Assembly: GCA_964023205.1 (NCBI GenBank)
Contig: OZ026838.1
Location: 28,423,843-28,487,842, forward strand
Direction of reading: 5' to 3'
Origin: Lutraria lutraria
Taxonomy: Eukaryota > Mollusca > Bivalvia > Venerida > Mactridae
Length of the DNA stretch: 64,000 nucleotides
The first letter of the stretch is position 1, and every line of letters begins with the position of its first letter. The position numbers were made by a program, and so were the translations under genes. The notes beneath the pieces are model-generated. The model made no database searches. It saw nothing but the letters and a program-made list of their open reading frames with translations, and was not told the DNA's origin. Shown here piece by piece: positions 11,706 to 23,280 of the stretch.

Positions 11706-14239
11706 CCCAGTCTCTAAAAACACTAAAAAATGAGATTGTATAGCCTTAAATTAATTGTGTTTGAAGTGAGTTTCATGATGTATTCTCTCCTATATCTTAT
11801 CTAAATTATATGTTTCTTGTACGATAATTCTGTATTAAGTATGTGTGCCTTTAGATTTGGTAACAGAGAAAAGTACTTAAGACTATGTGAGACAAGTTTA
11901 CTATAATCCAATCAATGTCAGTCAATATACCTCTCTGGGTATAATTCCACAACATACTGTACATTACCAGAATCACTTATTTTCTTTGTTACTTATACTG
12001 ACCACTACTAATATATGTAATATATATGTTTGTATGTACGGTACCATATGACTGTGTGTTCAATTAGTCTAATTATGTCTAGGAGGGAGAATTGACAAGT
12101 CGTATTCCGCTTATTGACTTTTTGAATTTGTTCTTAATATGGTGAAGATGGATATTGTAAAGATATTATTAATTATTAATTAATTTATATCTTACTGAAT
12201 TTATATGGGATATTATGGTATTAATTATATAAGTGGTATATGGTAAATTGTTTGGAAGTATTGTATAATATTCAAACAAAATTTCCCTGTGTTATGGTGA
12301 TACTTGATGTATTCTGAAAGTGTTAAAAAGAAATTAGTTGATATCACTGTAAACTCTTCATGTATATTCATTTATGAAATTTATATGTATACAATTATAA
12401 AACTATTGTGATTTGTGGAATTTGAAATATCTAGAAGTTTCAGAAAATGTATGCAGTAATTAACATTAACTGGTGTTTTTTTCTTGTGTTTATTAGTTTA
12501 AGTTATCATTATTAGTGCCAGCTAATTGAAACTTATGGTAAGCCACAGAATACAATTAGTAACATAGAAATCAAGTTCACTGTGTAATTGAATTTCTTGA
12601 TTGGAGATTTGTTAGCTTAGTATGAAACATAGAAGAAATTTGTTAGACATTCATCACAAGGATTATGGAACATTTCAGGATTATTTATGGGGTGAGATAA
12701 TTGTATTGTTTCGAATTCAGTGTGTTACTCTATACTAACTTTAGATTCAGTATAGTTTATATCTGAAGTAATGCTGTAAGATGTTCAGAGCCTAGTTGTT
12801 GTTTGGCTATGTTCTGCTCTTGTCCAAAACTTCCCTTTCTTCCAATGTCTTGTTCAATTTGCAGATTGTGTTTTCTGAGTGTCATGGTATTTGTGTAGTA
12901 CACAGGTACATTTATTCTTTTACACCATGACATATATTTCAGTTAATTTGTTTCTTTTTATTTTGTTATAATATTGTTGGACTGATAAATTAATATCAGG
13001 ATAAAACATTCCTCTGACACTACAGTGAGTATATAGATATAATATTATTATGTTTACTACAATAAGGGAATCAACTGGGTAGTCTTAAGTTGCAGGCTAA
13101 TTAGAAATGCAAGCACAATTATAATATGCAGATGATCTGATAGGAAAAGGGGTCACATTTTGGATACAAGAGATCCAGTTATAAATGCCATGGTTTAGTG
13201 TTGAGTGGTTTTCATGTTGAAGTTTAATGGTGAGACCTTCTGCCTTGAGTACTTAATTTGAGTGAACTAAACAGTCATTTTGTTAGTCAAAAAGTATATA
13301 TGAATTTTAAAAGTGATCCGACTTTATAACGATGTACATGTTGTACAGTCAAGTTAATAAAGTATATGTTCTGTTCTTCTCTGATACAGTATATGATGCT
13401 TGCTCCCTAATCATATTTAAACCACATTCTTTTTGTTCAAGGTTTTGAACAAGTACTCAGCATTATTTGAATTCCAGCTTGATTATTTTGAGAACAAATT
13501 TATCCGCACATAAAATCTCTTGTTTGGCATTCTATCTTCAACAATGCCTGAAATTTATGATGTTGTTCTTCTGCGCCGTTTATCATTTTGCATATGATTT
13601 CAGTACACAGGATCATTGGTGCACCATATTTTTAATATCTTTTCACTCTTCTTGTGGAAGAGTAAGTTAGTACTGGTTAAAAACAGTCCAGGAATACTAT
13701 AGTTAGGTGGACAGGCAGCCAAACAGGCCACTGTATATAATTGAATTATCATTGAAAACGGCATCATATCCACTGAAAAAAAGAAGCAAGTCTTGTGTTT
13801 TTATATTTCTATTATATCCCTCTAAATCTAAGTCATTTTGGTTCTCCTGAGAAATTATGTTGTTGGCTTACATGTTCAATCTTTTGATCCACTGTCGGTG
13901 AATTTCTGTTGGTTCTGACAGTTTTCTTATTGTCCTTTTATTGGAGCCTGTGATTTTTTCCCCCGAAAGAAGGAAATAGGATCTGTTTTTATTTTACATA
14001 TCTTGTGAAATCATTCTTGTCTGAAACCCAATTTTGTCCTAATTTGAAACTTTAAATGTTTATACCATCCTTAGAAATGTTTGGTTTGCAGCTAAGCAAC
14101 CTAGTTAAACTCGTTCAGGATTCCCATGTCCCAAGTAAATTTAATGATCAAGTTCTACTAAAACATTTGTCTTAAAAAAATTTCAGCTGTTTGTTCTCAG
14201 TACTCTATCTAAACAAAAAGCTACCCACCATATGGTTTT

Positions 14240-14640
14240 AAGTTTGGGTTATGTAACGGCTAACCAAAATTTATTTAAGCGAGGCCTAACCTATTGTTTT
14301 CTGTTGGTTAATGGCCCAGTCGACAGCAATGGTCATTTCAGAGCTGCCCCAGAGAGAGAGGGAGGTAATATACAGGAGAACCGCACTAGTACATGCCTCG
14401 CCCATTCTCCTGAGTTTTTCTAGACACTGTACTTGGCTTGGTAGTTGGGATTGAGAGAGGCCTAACCTAGATTTTGTTTGTGCTGTTCCAGAATTTTTGC
14501 CTTGAAGATTCACACAATATAAATAAAGGATTATTTTGGAACTGAATAGACATTCAGGAACATACCCGTACACATGCCTTTCTCCTAGGGTTAGCAATTC
14601 AAACAATACCTTTTCATTCTTAATAAACATTTTTTTGTTG
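14240..14640 (-). repeat. Repeat-like tract with an unexplained antisense reading frame
   Basis: The phrase 'gaggcctaacctat/ag' occurs twice (about 14281 and 14457) and the base composition is less AT-rich than its surroundings. On the minus strand 14286-14630 is open for 114 codons without recognisable domain, signal peptide or homologue known to me. Likely a transposon relic rather than a gene. Confidence 0.3.
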
Positions 14641-14966
14641 TATTCACAAGACTTAGTTCCCTTTTTTTCCTGTAAGGTATGTATTCTGCAGTTTTTATCT
14701 CCCTTGAGAACTCATCTGGTTGTTTGGCAATGAAGATAGAATACCACTTCTAACAATGTTATTTTCTGTCTGGCAAAGATGATTCCTTTGTGTTTTTGTC
14801 AAGTATATGTTTTTGTGTACTTTTATTGCTAATTGTCTCCCTTGATATAGTTAGGAAAACATGTCTGATTGTTGTTTTCTAGAATTGAGAAATGAATGCC
14901 AACTTTATGTCAAGATTGAAACAAATGATACACTGATTTACCAATGATTAATTTTTCTATTTTTAG

Positions 14967-15046
14967 ATGGTGAGTTGTCACCTGACATTGAAGCCGCTAT
15001 TAGAGCATGCTGGGAACCAATTGTTGGCGAAGAGTTCGAAGTAGTG
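14967..15046 (+). CDS. MPDZ: Multi-PDZ protein exon: acidic segment leading into PDZ4
   Basis: Acceptor ctatttttag, donor gtaagt. With the G carried over from the previous exon it encodes DGELSPDIEAAIRACWEPIV then GEEFEVV, ending in phase 0. The Trp-containing helix-like segment just before a PDZ domain is typical of this position in MPDZ/PATJ ('...W..I.G.(D/E)FE(I/V)V'), and the closing FEVV is the start of the PDZ4 beta-A strand region. Length and phase agree with both neighbours. Confidence 0.93.
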
Positions 15047-15686
15047 GTAAGTTTTTTTAATGAGATTATTATGATTCTGATAAAAAAATGTTCCTAGGCG
15101 GAAAGTGCACTCTATATCACTTCAGGATCAGGTGTTCTGACTATTTAATCACTTCGCTATGAATGTTTTATCAAACACAAGATCATTCCTTTAATTTATT
15201 GTTCTTATTTCCTTCACTGCTTCCTCCCCTATCTCCTTAATTATATTGTATTGTACCGGTATTTGAATTCAATTAACTTGAATATTCCGAATGTGCTACA
15301 AAAAATAAAACATAGATAGTGGTAACAATTTGTTATAAGCTGATTTCTTTTTGGCCAATTAGTTTGAATAAAATTTTACAGTTTCCTGTATGGCACCATC
15401 GATAACCTTCTTATTTTATGTGGTCATTTGTCAATCTGTAGGATTATGTTTGTTAGGATATGATTAGTGTTACATTGAATCAGTGAGAATTATTTTATAT
15501 GTTCTGTGTTGAAAACAACAACAGACTCTGTAAACAATTACACTTTATTTAGATTACCCATTCTTGAAGGAATTATATCATTATCTTAGGCAAATCCTTA
15601 AATAAAACATTTGTATTGAACATAGTTTTTACAGTTTTCTAGCCATTCAGCTATATAATTATATACAGTTCAGCTATATAATTATA

Positions 15687-15886
15687 TACCGTCAAACCTG
15701 TGAAGAAAGGTCTCCCTTTGGGAATACAAAATATGGCCTATATTGACAGGTGGCATTTTTTCTGAGGTCATTTAATTCTAATAATCAATGAAGATATTAA
15801 AAGAATGGCCTTTATTCCTTGGCCTTTATTCACAGGAGGGCTTTTTTCTTTATTTGGAGATGGCCGCTAGCACTGGTTTGACTGTA
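15687..15886 (-). mobile_element. MITE, same family as 11512-11705, reverse orientation
   Basis: It starts 'taccgtcaaacctgtgaag' and ends 'ggtttgactgta', about 200 bp, and carries 'ggcctttattcacagg' in the opposite orientation to the 11.5 kb copy. TA flanks are visible at both ends. Confidence 0.8.
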
Positions 15887-16185
15887 TTCTAATCATCTAA
15901 GACAAGAAAGTTAAGAGAAATAATACATAGAATGATATCTACAGATCCTGTATGAAACACTCAGTAATCAGTAGATGTCTTGCTTCTTCTATATTGACTT
16001 ATATTGACTTACAGATACTGCCAATTACTGTCTTGATTTACTGCCACTTAAATCTTATATGCTGATATTTCTAATTGACTTGTCTTGGTAATATTATATT
16101 GCATTGGGGTCTAGATTGATTTTAGTGCTTTGTTTCCATGGTTTTAATCTTCATTACCTTCAAAATCATTGTCAGTCTTCTTCTT

Positions 16186-16430
16186 ATGCCCCCGCCATTC
16201 AAAATGGTGGAAGGGCATAAAATGTCCGTTCATCCTCCGTTATAAGGATAACTCAAGAATATTTCATGGATTGGTTTCATATTTTACATGAAGGTGTATA
16301 GTGATAAAATATAGGTCAAGGATGACTTCCGTTAAATCCAAACATTTTCACAGGAGTTATGGCCCCTTTTTGACTTAGCTCTCAGCAGGGGCATTCATGT
16401 CCTTTTGACACATCTCTAGATTTTCACTGC
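16186..16430 (+). repeat. Dispersed repeat, 'atgcccccgcc...ggagttatggcccc' family
   Basis: It shares 'caagaatatttcatggattggtttcatatt', 'acatgaaggtgtata', 'aatccaaacattttcacaggagttatggcccc' and 'gacttagctctcagcagg' with segments at 38270-38580 and 59890-60130. No reading frame. Type of element unknown. Confidence 0.75.
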
Positions 16431-16479
16431 GGTTTAACATTGCACAAACATCTCGGGTTGTTTGTGGTGTTTTTTCAGC

Positions 16480-16839
16480 TCCAACAGTGGGGAATACCCC
16501 AAATGTATACCTAGATGGAACCATCCACCTTCTTATCTACAAACTTGCTGAATAGCTTCCACGCAATTGAAATTTTTCTGATCCCAGGTGGGATTCAAAC
16601 TCATGGTCGAGAGTGGTTAGTGACTACTAGTCTAAGACCATAACCACATGACCATGGAGGTGGCCCCTTGCCAGTTTTAAATTACGAGAGTGGTTAGTGA
16701 CTTCTAGTCTAAGACAATAACCACATGACCATGGAGGTGGCCCCTTGCCAGTTTTAAATTACGAGAGTGGTTAGTGACTACTAGTCTAAGACCATAACCA
16801 CATGACCATGGAGGTGGCCCCTTGCCAGTTTTAAATTAC
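16480..16839 (-). mobile_element. tRNA-derived SINE with triplicated 77-bp head
   Basis: Read on the minus strand, 'catggtcatgtggttatgg' resembles a Pol III A box and 'gagtttgaatccc' a B box, followed by a SINE body. The 77-bp head-containing unit (beginning 'gagagtggttagtgac' on +) occurs three times in tandem at 16609-16685, 16686-16762 and 16763-16839 with almost no differences. A related copy lies at 51530-52130. Confidence 0.6.
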
Positions 16840-17092
16840 TTATTTAGTTGAAGTCCACCATGGAAATATCACAGTTGTCTCCCTTATAACATGTAACCAC
16901 ACATATTGTTGTATAATAATTGTTAGACAAGAAACTATTTTGATTAGATTGTTACTGGCAATCAAAATGAATTCCTATGCATAATGCAATAACTTGATAC
17001 ACTACTTGAGGTAACCACATTACAAATATTCCTGTGTAGCTTATTATGACTTGTTTTTATGTCTGTATATCAATATCAATTGTTTTCCTTAG

Positions 17093-17266
17093 GTCGCCCA
17101 GTTATCCAAATTTAAGGAAGGTGGTGGATTAGGGATTAGTCTTGAAGGGACGGTAGATGTGGAGAATGGTGTTGAAGTAAGACCACATCACTATATTCGA
17201 GCCATTCTACCTGATGGTCCAGTTGGTGTTAATGGTAGACTTCACAGTGGTGACGAATTATTGGAG
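17093..17266 (+). CDS. MPDZ: Multi-PDZ protein exon: first two-thirds of PDZ4
   Basis: Acceptor tgttttccttag, donor gtaacg, 58 codons, phase 0 in and out. It carries the carboxylate-binding loop GGGLGISLEG near codon 10-19, followed by TVDVENGVEVRPHHYIRAIL, PDGPVG and GRLHSGDELLE. The EGTVDVENGVEVRPHHYIR insertion is characteristic of PDZ4 in MPDZ/PATJ. The LGIS loop and GDELLE motif are intact, so the domain should fold and bind C-terminal peptides. Its alpha-B helix is in the next exon. Confidence 0.97.
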
Positions 17267-17568
17267 GTAACGATTCATAGTCATTTGTTTTTGTTGTACT
17301 TCCTATTATAGAACTAACAGGCACATAGCCAGCTTTGAATGAATGTTACTGACACTATACATGTATTAGTATTTGTCTTAGATGCCATTTTTGGCCATAT
17401 TTACATTTTCACTTTTCAAATCATTGTTATGCATGTATTTGTATAACTCTTGCTATGTTTATTTATTTTTGTAGTACAATAAATGGCTTTTGTTCTTCAA
17501 TTTATATTTGTTCACTTCTTAGGGTCCATTTATATATTTCATGGACTTTATTAAATCTGTTTTTATAG
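17267..17568. other. Short intron with nothing recognisable
   Basis: AT-rich 302 bp between gtaacg and ttttatag, splitting PDZ4 just before its VNG motif, a common intron position in this family. No repeat or regulatory element seen. Confidence 0.85.
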
Positions 17569-17940
17569 GTGAATGGAAAAAGACTGCTTGGGCTGAATCA
17601 TAAAGAAGTAGTTGGAATCTTGAAAGAACTACCACAGAATGTACGACTTGTATGCGCTCGTAGAACTAATACTGCTACAGAAAACTATGCAGACCAAGAT
17701 CAAGGGCAGTTCCAGGCCCCTTCTCTTAGTACCGGGGTCATTGAAGCAGGCCCTGAAAGACTGGTGAAGTCCAAATCAGATAATGCATTATCAGAACCAA
17801 TCGCTCAACCTAATCTACCAAATAAAAGATCAAGGTCATTAGAACCATTGACTGGACTTGCCATGTGGAGCAGTGAACCTGTTGTTATAGAACTACGCAA
17901 GGGAGATAAAGGACTGGGATTTAGTATACTTGATTATCAG
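17569..17940 (+). CDS. MPDZ: Multi-PDZ protein exon: end of PDZ4, linker, start of PDZ5
   Basis: Acceptor gtttttatag, donor gtgagt, 124 codons, phase 0 at both ends. It opens with VNGKRLLGLNHKEVVGILKE, completing PDZ4. The alpha-B1 residue is His, the class I signature for Ser/Thr at peptide position -2. A 50-residue polar linker with basic-serine sites (KSKSDNAL, KRSRSLEP) follows. From WSSEPVVIELRKGDKG it enters PDZ5, with carboxylate loop GLGFSILDYQ at the exon end. The split at DYQ|DP matches the family. Confidence 0.97.
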
Positions 17941-18468
17941 GTGAGTTGTTTCCCTTTGCTAATTTTTTTAATGCAGTGTTCTTAAAAAGTTCATGTGAAA
18001 AAAAACTTGAATTTTTGTAACTTTCTTTCCCATGTTTATATCAGTATGTGACATTGTTACCTTGTTTCATCTCATCAGAGTGTGCCCTTGAAGTCAATGT
18101 TTAATTAATACTTACTCCATGTACATTTTATAATGCACCGTCTCCAATCTGGGCTTGTGTCACTGGGGAAAAGTGCTGATTATATGGGTTTTAAGATTTT
18201 TAATGTTTATAATAATTGTAGACAAAAAATTTATACCATACAAATTGAACAAAAAGTTCAAGATTAAGATGTTTGGGTCCAGGATTGAGGGGTCCAGCCA
18301 GTATGCATGTGTAGTTAGATAAGTCAAAGTATTGTATGGTTATGATGATTTTGAAGTAGTTTTATGGTTCAATTTGATCATGAAAATGAGTGAGTGGTTA
18401 CAAAAAACACATGCCAAAACTGTATTTGTGAAAGATGTGTCTGTTAATTGTTTTTAATTGGTTCATAG
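17941..18468. other. Intron with nothing recognisable
   Basis: 528 bp, AT-rich. No repeat copy, reading frame or structured element noted. Confidence 0.8.
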
Positions 18469-18726
18469 GATCCTGTTAATCCAAGTGAGACTGTGATAGT
18501 TATTAGAAGCTTGGTACCAGGTGGTGTGGCTCAGATAGATGGTAGACTGGTTCCTGGTGATCGCTTAGTATTTGTCAATGATGTCAATCTTGAGTGTGCA
18601 ACATTAGATGAAGCTGTACAAGCATTAAAGGGTGCTGAGAAAGGGCTGGTTCAGATAGGTGTTGCCAAACCTTTGCCACTTACAGGGGCCTCCCCGGAAC
18701 ATCCTACAAGTGAAGAAGAACCAGAG
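18469..18726 (+). CDS. MPDZ: Multi-PDZ protein exon: remainder of PDZ5
   Basis: Acceptor tggttcatag, donor gtataa (a weaker form). 86 codons, phase 0. It encodes DPVNPSETVIVIRSLVPGG, VAQIDGRLVPGDRLVFVNDV and NLECATLDEAVQALKG, ending IGVAKPLPL and an acidic tail (TSEEEPE). It is very close to vertebrate MPDZ PDZ5. The alpha-B1 position is Leu (TLDEAV) instead of His, as in the vertebrate domain, which argues against class I ligands. The last eight codons are linker. Confidence 0.97.
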
Positions 18727-19992
18727 GTATAAGTTTATGAGTGTTACATATATATCACCATGGTGGTTGTAAGAAAGTTAATGTCATCCATGTTTCTGAC
18801 TCCTGGTATTGTTTTCACACCTGGTCTTGTGCGTATATCACAGTATTTCACTTTTTGTTGCAATGCCAATTCTTCATGACACTCTTCCAAGGTTTTATCA
18901 ATGTTTTATTTATGTAATATAATTAATAACAAAGTTACCCTCTGCATATTGTATGATTTTTTGCTTTTTTGTGCTGATTCTTATGCGTATTAAATAGATT
19001 TGTATCTCGTAAGTGTAACCTTTTTTGTGGATAGATATTAATAAATATTAGTTTACAATCATTTATATGATTGGTTGACACTACCGTGCCGTTGACCCTA
19101 AAATTTTAAAACATAATTATTATAATTGTCACCAATGCTTTTTTGTCACTGAGACATTTGAAGGCTGACTTTATCATGAGTTTTTAGAGGTCGAATTTAT
19201 GAAATAAATTCATACGTACTATAGTCATCATGTAGGCAATCAATTTCAACATTTGCCCATTACTATATCTCTTAGGGCCGAATTCGGAACATTTGACCGC
19301 ATACTCTCATTTTAAAACTTCACTTATATAATACTGCATTGTTCTTCAGTCCATACAAAGAGAGAGCTGCATTAAATGTGTCTATCTATCCTTCTATATA
19401 TCTGTCTTTCATTGTAAGACTTTTAGAACGCTACCTAAAATCTTTTGTCTTTGAGCTGCATGTATCTGATATATACTAGCATGGATACTGTAGAATTGAA
19501 CCTGTAAAGGTCAACTACCTGTGATTGACTTTGAGGATTTTAATCTGATGAATTTGAGGGCAAAAATAAGTTTCCCATTGCAAGACATTTAAAAGATTAC
19601 AGAATACTTGAAAAGACTAATTTTGTTAGCACAGGGACAATTGTTTATTCATACATTTTGTATTACCTGGTACATTCATAAGCTTTACTAAGTTTGGCCT
19701 ATGTTCTTGCTTGTTGCTTTTTAAGTATTGATCATTCAGATAATTATGTTGTATAATACATAGTCCAAACTTCCATTTACATTTTATGTTTGACCAGCTT
19801 AATTCATTTTGCCTATTTTTTTCATTATGCTCTTTGCCGTTACACTATGCATCTTCAGTTTTTGCCAGTGATCATAATATGATAAAACTTTAGTTCAGTT
19901 TGGTTCTTTTTTTGAGCATATGTTTTGCATGTTGAGCATACCTGCATTCCCTACTTCTGTTGGTGTTTTGATATTTTATTTGTCTTACACAG
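18727..19992. other. Intron with nothing recognisable
   Basis: 1.27 kb of AT-rich sequence ending in tgtcttacacag. No repeat family of this window recognised and no supported reading frame. Confidence 0.75.
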
Positions 19993-20766
19993 ATTGCTCC
20001 ACGCACAGTTATCTCAGAGTTCTTCTCCCCACCCATGCATGAGCATGCCCTTGATCAGCCTAAGCCAGTTCATGATTATATGAACCTTGAGGAGCTTGAA
20101 GATCTCGAAAACAGTCTTCCAATGATTGAGACCAAACGTAAAGAGTCAGTATCATCTGCTAGTTCAACAAGTGATCTTGATGAACCTGTAGACCCTAAGC
20201 ATGGACGTGAAGGAAGCAAAGATAGTTTTTATGAGTCTGACAAAGAAGAGCTATCATTCATTAGTCCGTCAAGGGTTAAACCTTCCCCTGAAAAGCCTCC
20301 AATCAAAGAAAAACCTGCTATTGTGGAAAAACCTGCTGTAAAAGCACGCCCAGTTCCGTTGCCCCGAAAACAAGATTCAGTCGCTTCATCAACGAGTTAT
20401 GAAAATGAGGAAGCAATAGAGGAAATGAAAGCTCATGAAGAACTCATCAAGCAGACGCAATTTCAGAATGAGGCTCTTCCTCTTAGAGCTGAACTTGACT
20501 TCAGTTTTGACTATGAAAACCCTAGTGTAACTGATGTGAAACAAGCAGAAGAATCTGATGGTCAAGGTGAAGGATCACCCGAAATATTTGATTATGAAAA
20601 TACATCAATGGCACCTCTTCCTTCCTATGAGGAAGCTGTATCAGGTGATGCTGAATTTTTTGACATGGATGAACTTGAGGCTCCTCCTGTTCCAGCTAGG
20701 GTTGAATCAAGCATGGTAGCAGAAGTAAATGAAAAGCAAAATATGTCTGAATTACCGTCTGATGAG
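19993..20766 (+). CDS. MPDZ: Multi-PDZ protein exon: long motif-rich linker after PDZ5
   Basis: Acceptor ttacacag, donor gtaaga, 258 codons, phase 0 both ends. This is the largest exon of the window and has no folded domain. Visible features in order: acidic MNLEELEDLENS; Ser-rich SVSSASSTSDLD; a Pro/Lys block (20275-20370) ending ARPVPLPRK, which fits the CD2AP/CIN85 SH3 pattern PxPxPR; and three Tyr-Glu-Asn motifs (TSYENEEA 20392, FDYENPSV 20506, FDYENTSM 20587) fitting the Grb2-SH2 YxN pattern. LPSYEEA (20617) is an LPxY WW-type site. If the intron were retained the frame would stop at 20946. Confidence 0.93.
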
Positions 20767-22240
20767 GTAAGATTGGAAGACGCTTTGTTGACTTCATTTC
20801 TTGCATTGAAATTACACAACTGTCCAGGTTCTGTTTCCTTTGCCATGGTAGAGTTAATTCTTGCTCCTTCATCTACTTCAAGCTTATTAGATATGCTTGT
20901 AAATTTAATTAATGTACTTTTAAATAAACACCTATATTCTTCATAATTAAATTCTTGCAATGTATTAATTTGAATTGATTTAACGAATTGAAACAAAAAT
21001 CAAACATATTTAATAGTCTGATTTATTTAGGATTAAGCATTATATTTCATTCAGAACAGTAAAACATGGCAAACATTAAGAAAAGTAGTTTTCCTTCTCC
21101 ATGAGAAGTAGGGCAGTAAAAGTACTTGTCAATTGAAATGTGCTTGCTTTGTCTTTACTGTTGCATTCTTCAACAAGTCTGTTTGTTAAACATTATATGA
21201 AGCATGTTGTGCTGTGTGAATATGATTATAATTTTTGTGCTTTTTTAAAAAGACTCAAACAATATGACCTTATATTCATCTTTTAAATGAGATTTCATTG
21301 AAAAATTGCTGTGGCACGAGTTTGTTGCATTTTGTATTGATTTAGTGAAACTGAAATTTGAATGATTAGTTGAGTTCTAGATAAATGAGATTGAGGAGTA
21401 CACAGCTTTGAGGTTATTGGACTTTAGACTGCATGCTTGCTAAAAATTTTGTCAAGTATCATCAGTATCCAAATTTAATATTCACGACATTATACAACAA
21501 ATATTAGCTAATTATCTAAGTGTTTTTAAAAACCACTTGCAAACAGTCACCTGTTTGACCGAAAACACATTAGGAATAAAATTGGGATTTCAATTATATA
21601 ATTGCTCTCAAGTATTGTCGCTGTAAGTTTTCTATCTCATTAAGGTATTCCTCCAACCTCAGATGTCTACTATTAAAGTTACAGACCTTAGATATGAATG
21701 TTATTCATGATTTTGAATCTTAATTATTTTTCATGATTTTGAATTCTTTAATTTAGGTATTATTTTTAGTATATTTTATATAAAACCGTTTCCTTATGTC
21801 TATGTTGCATTGTGTTTTATATTAATATGTACTCATTCCCATAGTATTATGTGTTTCAGATTAAAAGAAAGGTGAATTTATAGTGTCAAATAATTATAAA
21901 ATAAATGCATTTTTCCTTTTCTGCTTTTTCTCAGCCAATTTCTTGCAGTGTTTGAAGTCTTTGCCACAGTTTTTAATCTTTGCTTCTATCTTAATTCTTT
22001 GCTCCTGAAATCCATTTCTTTTTCTTGATGTTGCAAAAAAGGGAATGAAGGACTGTTTTTCAGCGTGTTTTGTTTTGTGTGATGTGGCTTCTTTGGATTT
22101 TATGGTGTGGGGATGATTTAAATGTTTGGCTCATATTTTTATCCTAACAGTTTGAGAGATTCATTGTAAACTTTCGCTAATCATATCTTAATTTAACTCA
22201 TTTTAAACTCATTTGGAATGTTGGAATTTGTTCAAAATAA

Positions 22241-22383
22241 TACAGTGAAACCTCCATGAACGTTCACCTGTGAATAACAGCCACCTCCTTGTTACAGCCA
22301 GTATATTATCAACCCAAATTGATGTTTTACTCTATTTTCACTCTCTCAACAAGTGCAAACTGTTGTGGGGAGGTTGCACTGTA
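22241..22383 (+). mobile_element. MITE with TACAGTGAAACCTCC inverted ends
   Basis: Left end 'tacagtgaaacctcc' and right end 'ggaggttgcactgta' are inverted copies differing at one base in 15 and are flanked by TA. 143 bp, no coding capacity. Related copies lie at 45835-46023 and 52934-53114. Probably a Tc1/mariner-type non-autonomous element (inference from TA ends). Confidence 0.75.
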
Positions 22384-22499
22384 TTGTTGTTATAAGGACT
22401 GGGTATATATTTATGATGTTCTAACAGGATATTTTTTGTTCAGAATAAGTCCATTGGGAACCGTTGTGAACCCTCTTTTAAACAAGGAGTGTTTGTGAA

Positions 22500-22737
22500 A
22501 CACGGATGCCCCATAAAGGTCAACTGGATAGTATGACCTAGACCTTCGACCTATTGACCTCAAAATCAATAGGGGTCATCTACATGTGATGGCCAACCTC
22601 CCAACCGAATCTGAGAGCTAAGGACAAACAGTTCTTTGTACTAGTTAATGCCCAGACAAGATTTGGTTACTGACGGACGGACCGACAGACGTGGGCAAAG
22701 CAATATACCCCCTGTTCTTCAAAAGGGGGCATAATAA
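22500..22737 (-). repeat. Dispersed repeat, 'atgcccccttttga' family, reverse copy
   Basis: Its reverse complement matches 46988-47222: 'ttatgcccccttttga', 'atattgctttgc', a run of 'gtccgtccgtc', 'agtaaccaaa', 'gtagatgaccc', 'attgattttgaggtcaataggt' and a closing 'ggggcatccgtgtt'. The ends are inverted (ATGCCCCC / GGGGGCAT). No reading frame. Confidence 0.7.
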
Positions 22738-23034
22738 TGCAGTATAAGGTTATCTGACAACTTGTAATTATCTCCAAAAGATTGCAAGGACTCTGATTTA
22801 CTCTCAGTTACAGAATGGGGACTCATTACCTACTTAAATCTAGAATAGTCTCCTGTTAAAGTCATTGATAGGTAAGCCATGAGCTCTGGCTAGGTTGACT
22901 GTCTGTTTACATGATAAAAAAATCATAAACTAAAAGTACTCCATCATGGAAACTAAACTAATATAGACCTGCACTGCAACATGGAACGAAAGCTAGTTCA
23001 ATAATTTCATGACGGATGTACAAAATTGTAGGAC

Positions 23035-23280
23035 CCGCCTCCGTGGTCAAGTGGTAAAGGTCGCTGAATTCAAATCATTGTAACCTCTCACTGATAGTGG
23101 GTTGTGGATTCGAGCCCCGCTACCAACCATATCTTTTACGTGAGAAAGTGGGTAGTTGCTTATGGAGGATGAAGTCTAGTACTGGTTCTTCCCAGGAAGG
23201 ATGCTTATGTGAACTGTCCACCTTATATGACTCTGACTGTTGAAAAAGGGCATAAAACTTGATATAAACAAAACAAAAAT
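23035..23280 (+). mobile_element. Full-length tRNA-derived SINE
   Basis: The head has a Pol III A box-like 'gtggtcaagtggt' (23044) and B box-like 'ggattcgagcccc' (23106), followed by a body 'gtgagaaagtgggtagttgcttatggagg', 'actggttcttcccaggaa', 'actgttgaaaaagggcataaaact' and an A-rich end. Other copies: 10835 (+), 50087 (-), 52176 (-). It is not a tRNA gene: the box spacing is too wide and the sequence continues for 150 bp into a SINE body. Confidence 0.85.

Larger units (their letters stand above)
4779..14966. other. Large intron (10.2 kb) with several repeats
   Basis: It contains a tRNA-like repeat (5762-5990), an 18-bp expansion inside a MITE (6450-6783), a degenerate array (7548-8180), a SINE 3' part (10835-10985), a MITE (11512-11705) and a repeat-like tract near 14240-14640. 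Long stretches (8.2-10.8 and 11.7-14.2 kb) show nothing I can name. Both flanking exons meet in phase 1, so a symmetric cassette exon could hide here. Confidence 0.75.
15047..17092. other. Intron with a MITE, a mollusc-type repeat and a SINE
   Basis: It contains the MITE at 15687-15886, a 'cccccgccattcaaaatgg' repeat at 16186-16430, and a minus-strand SINE with a triplicated head at 16480-16839. The remaining sequence shows nothing recognisable. Confidence 0.8.

Noticed and set aside
20767..20946. Extension of the long linker exon to a stop at 20946
   Set aside because: The frame happens to stay open into the intron, but gtaaga at 20767 is a good donor and the following exon continues in phase 0. 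Intron retention remains possible but has no support.
23035..23125. tRNA gene
   Set aside because: A and B box-like motifs are spaced too widely, no cloverleaf or anticodon arm can be drawn, and the sequence continues into a repeated SINE body.
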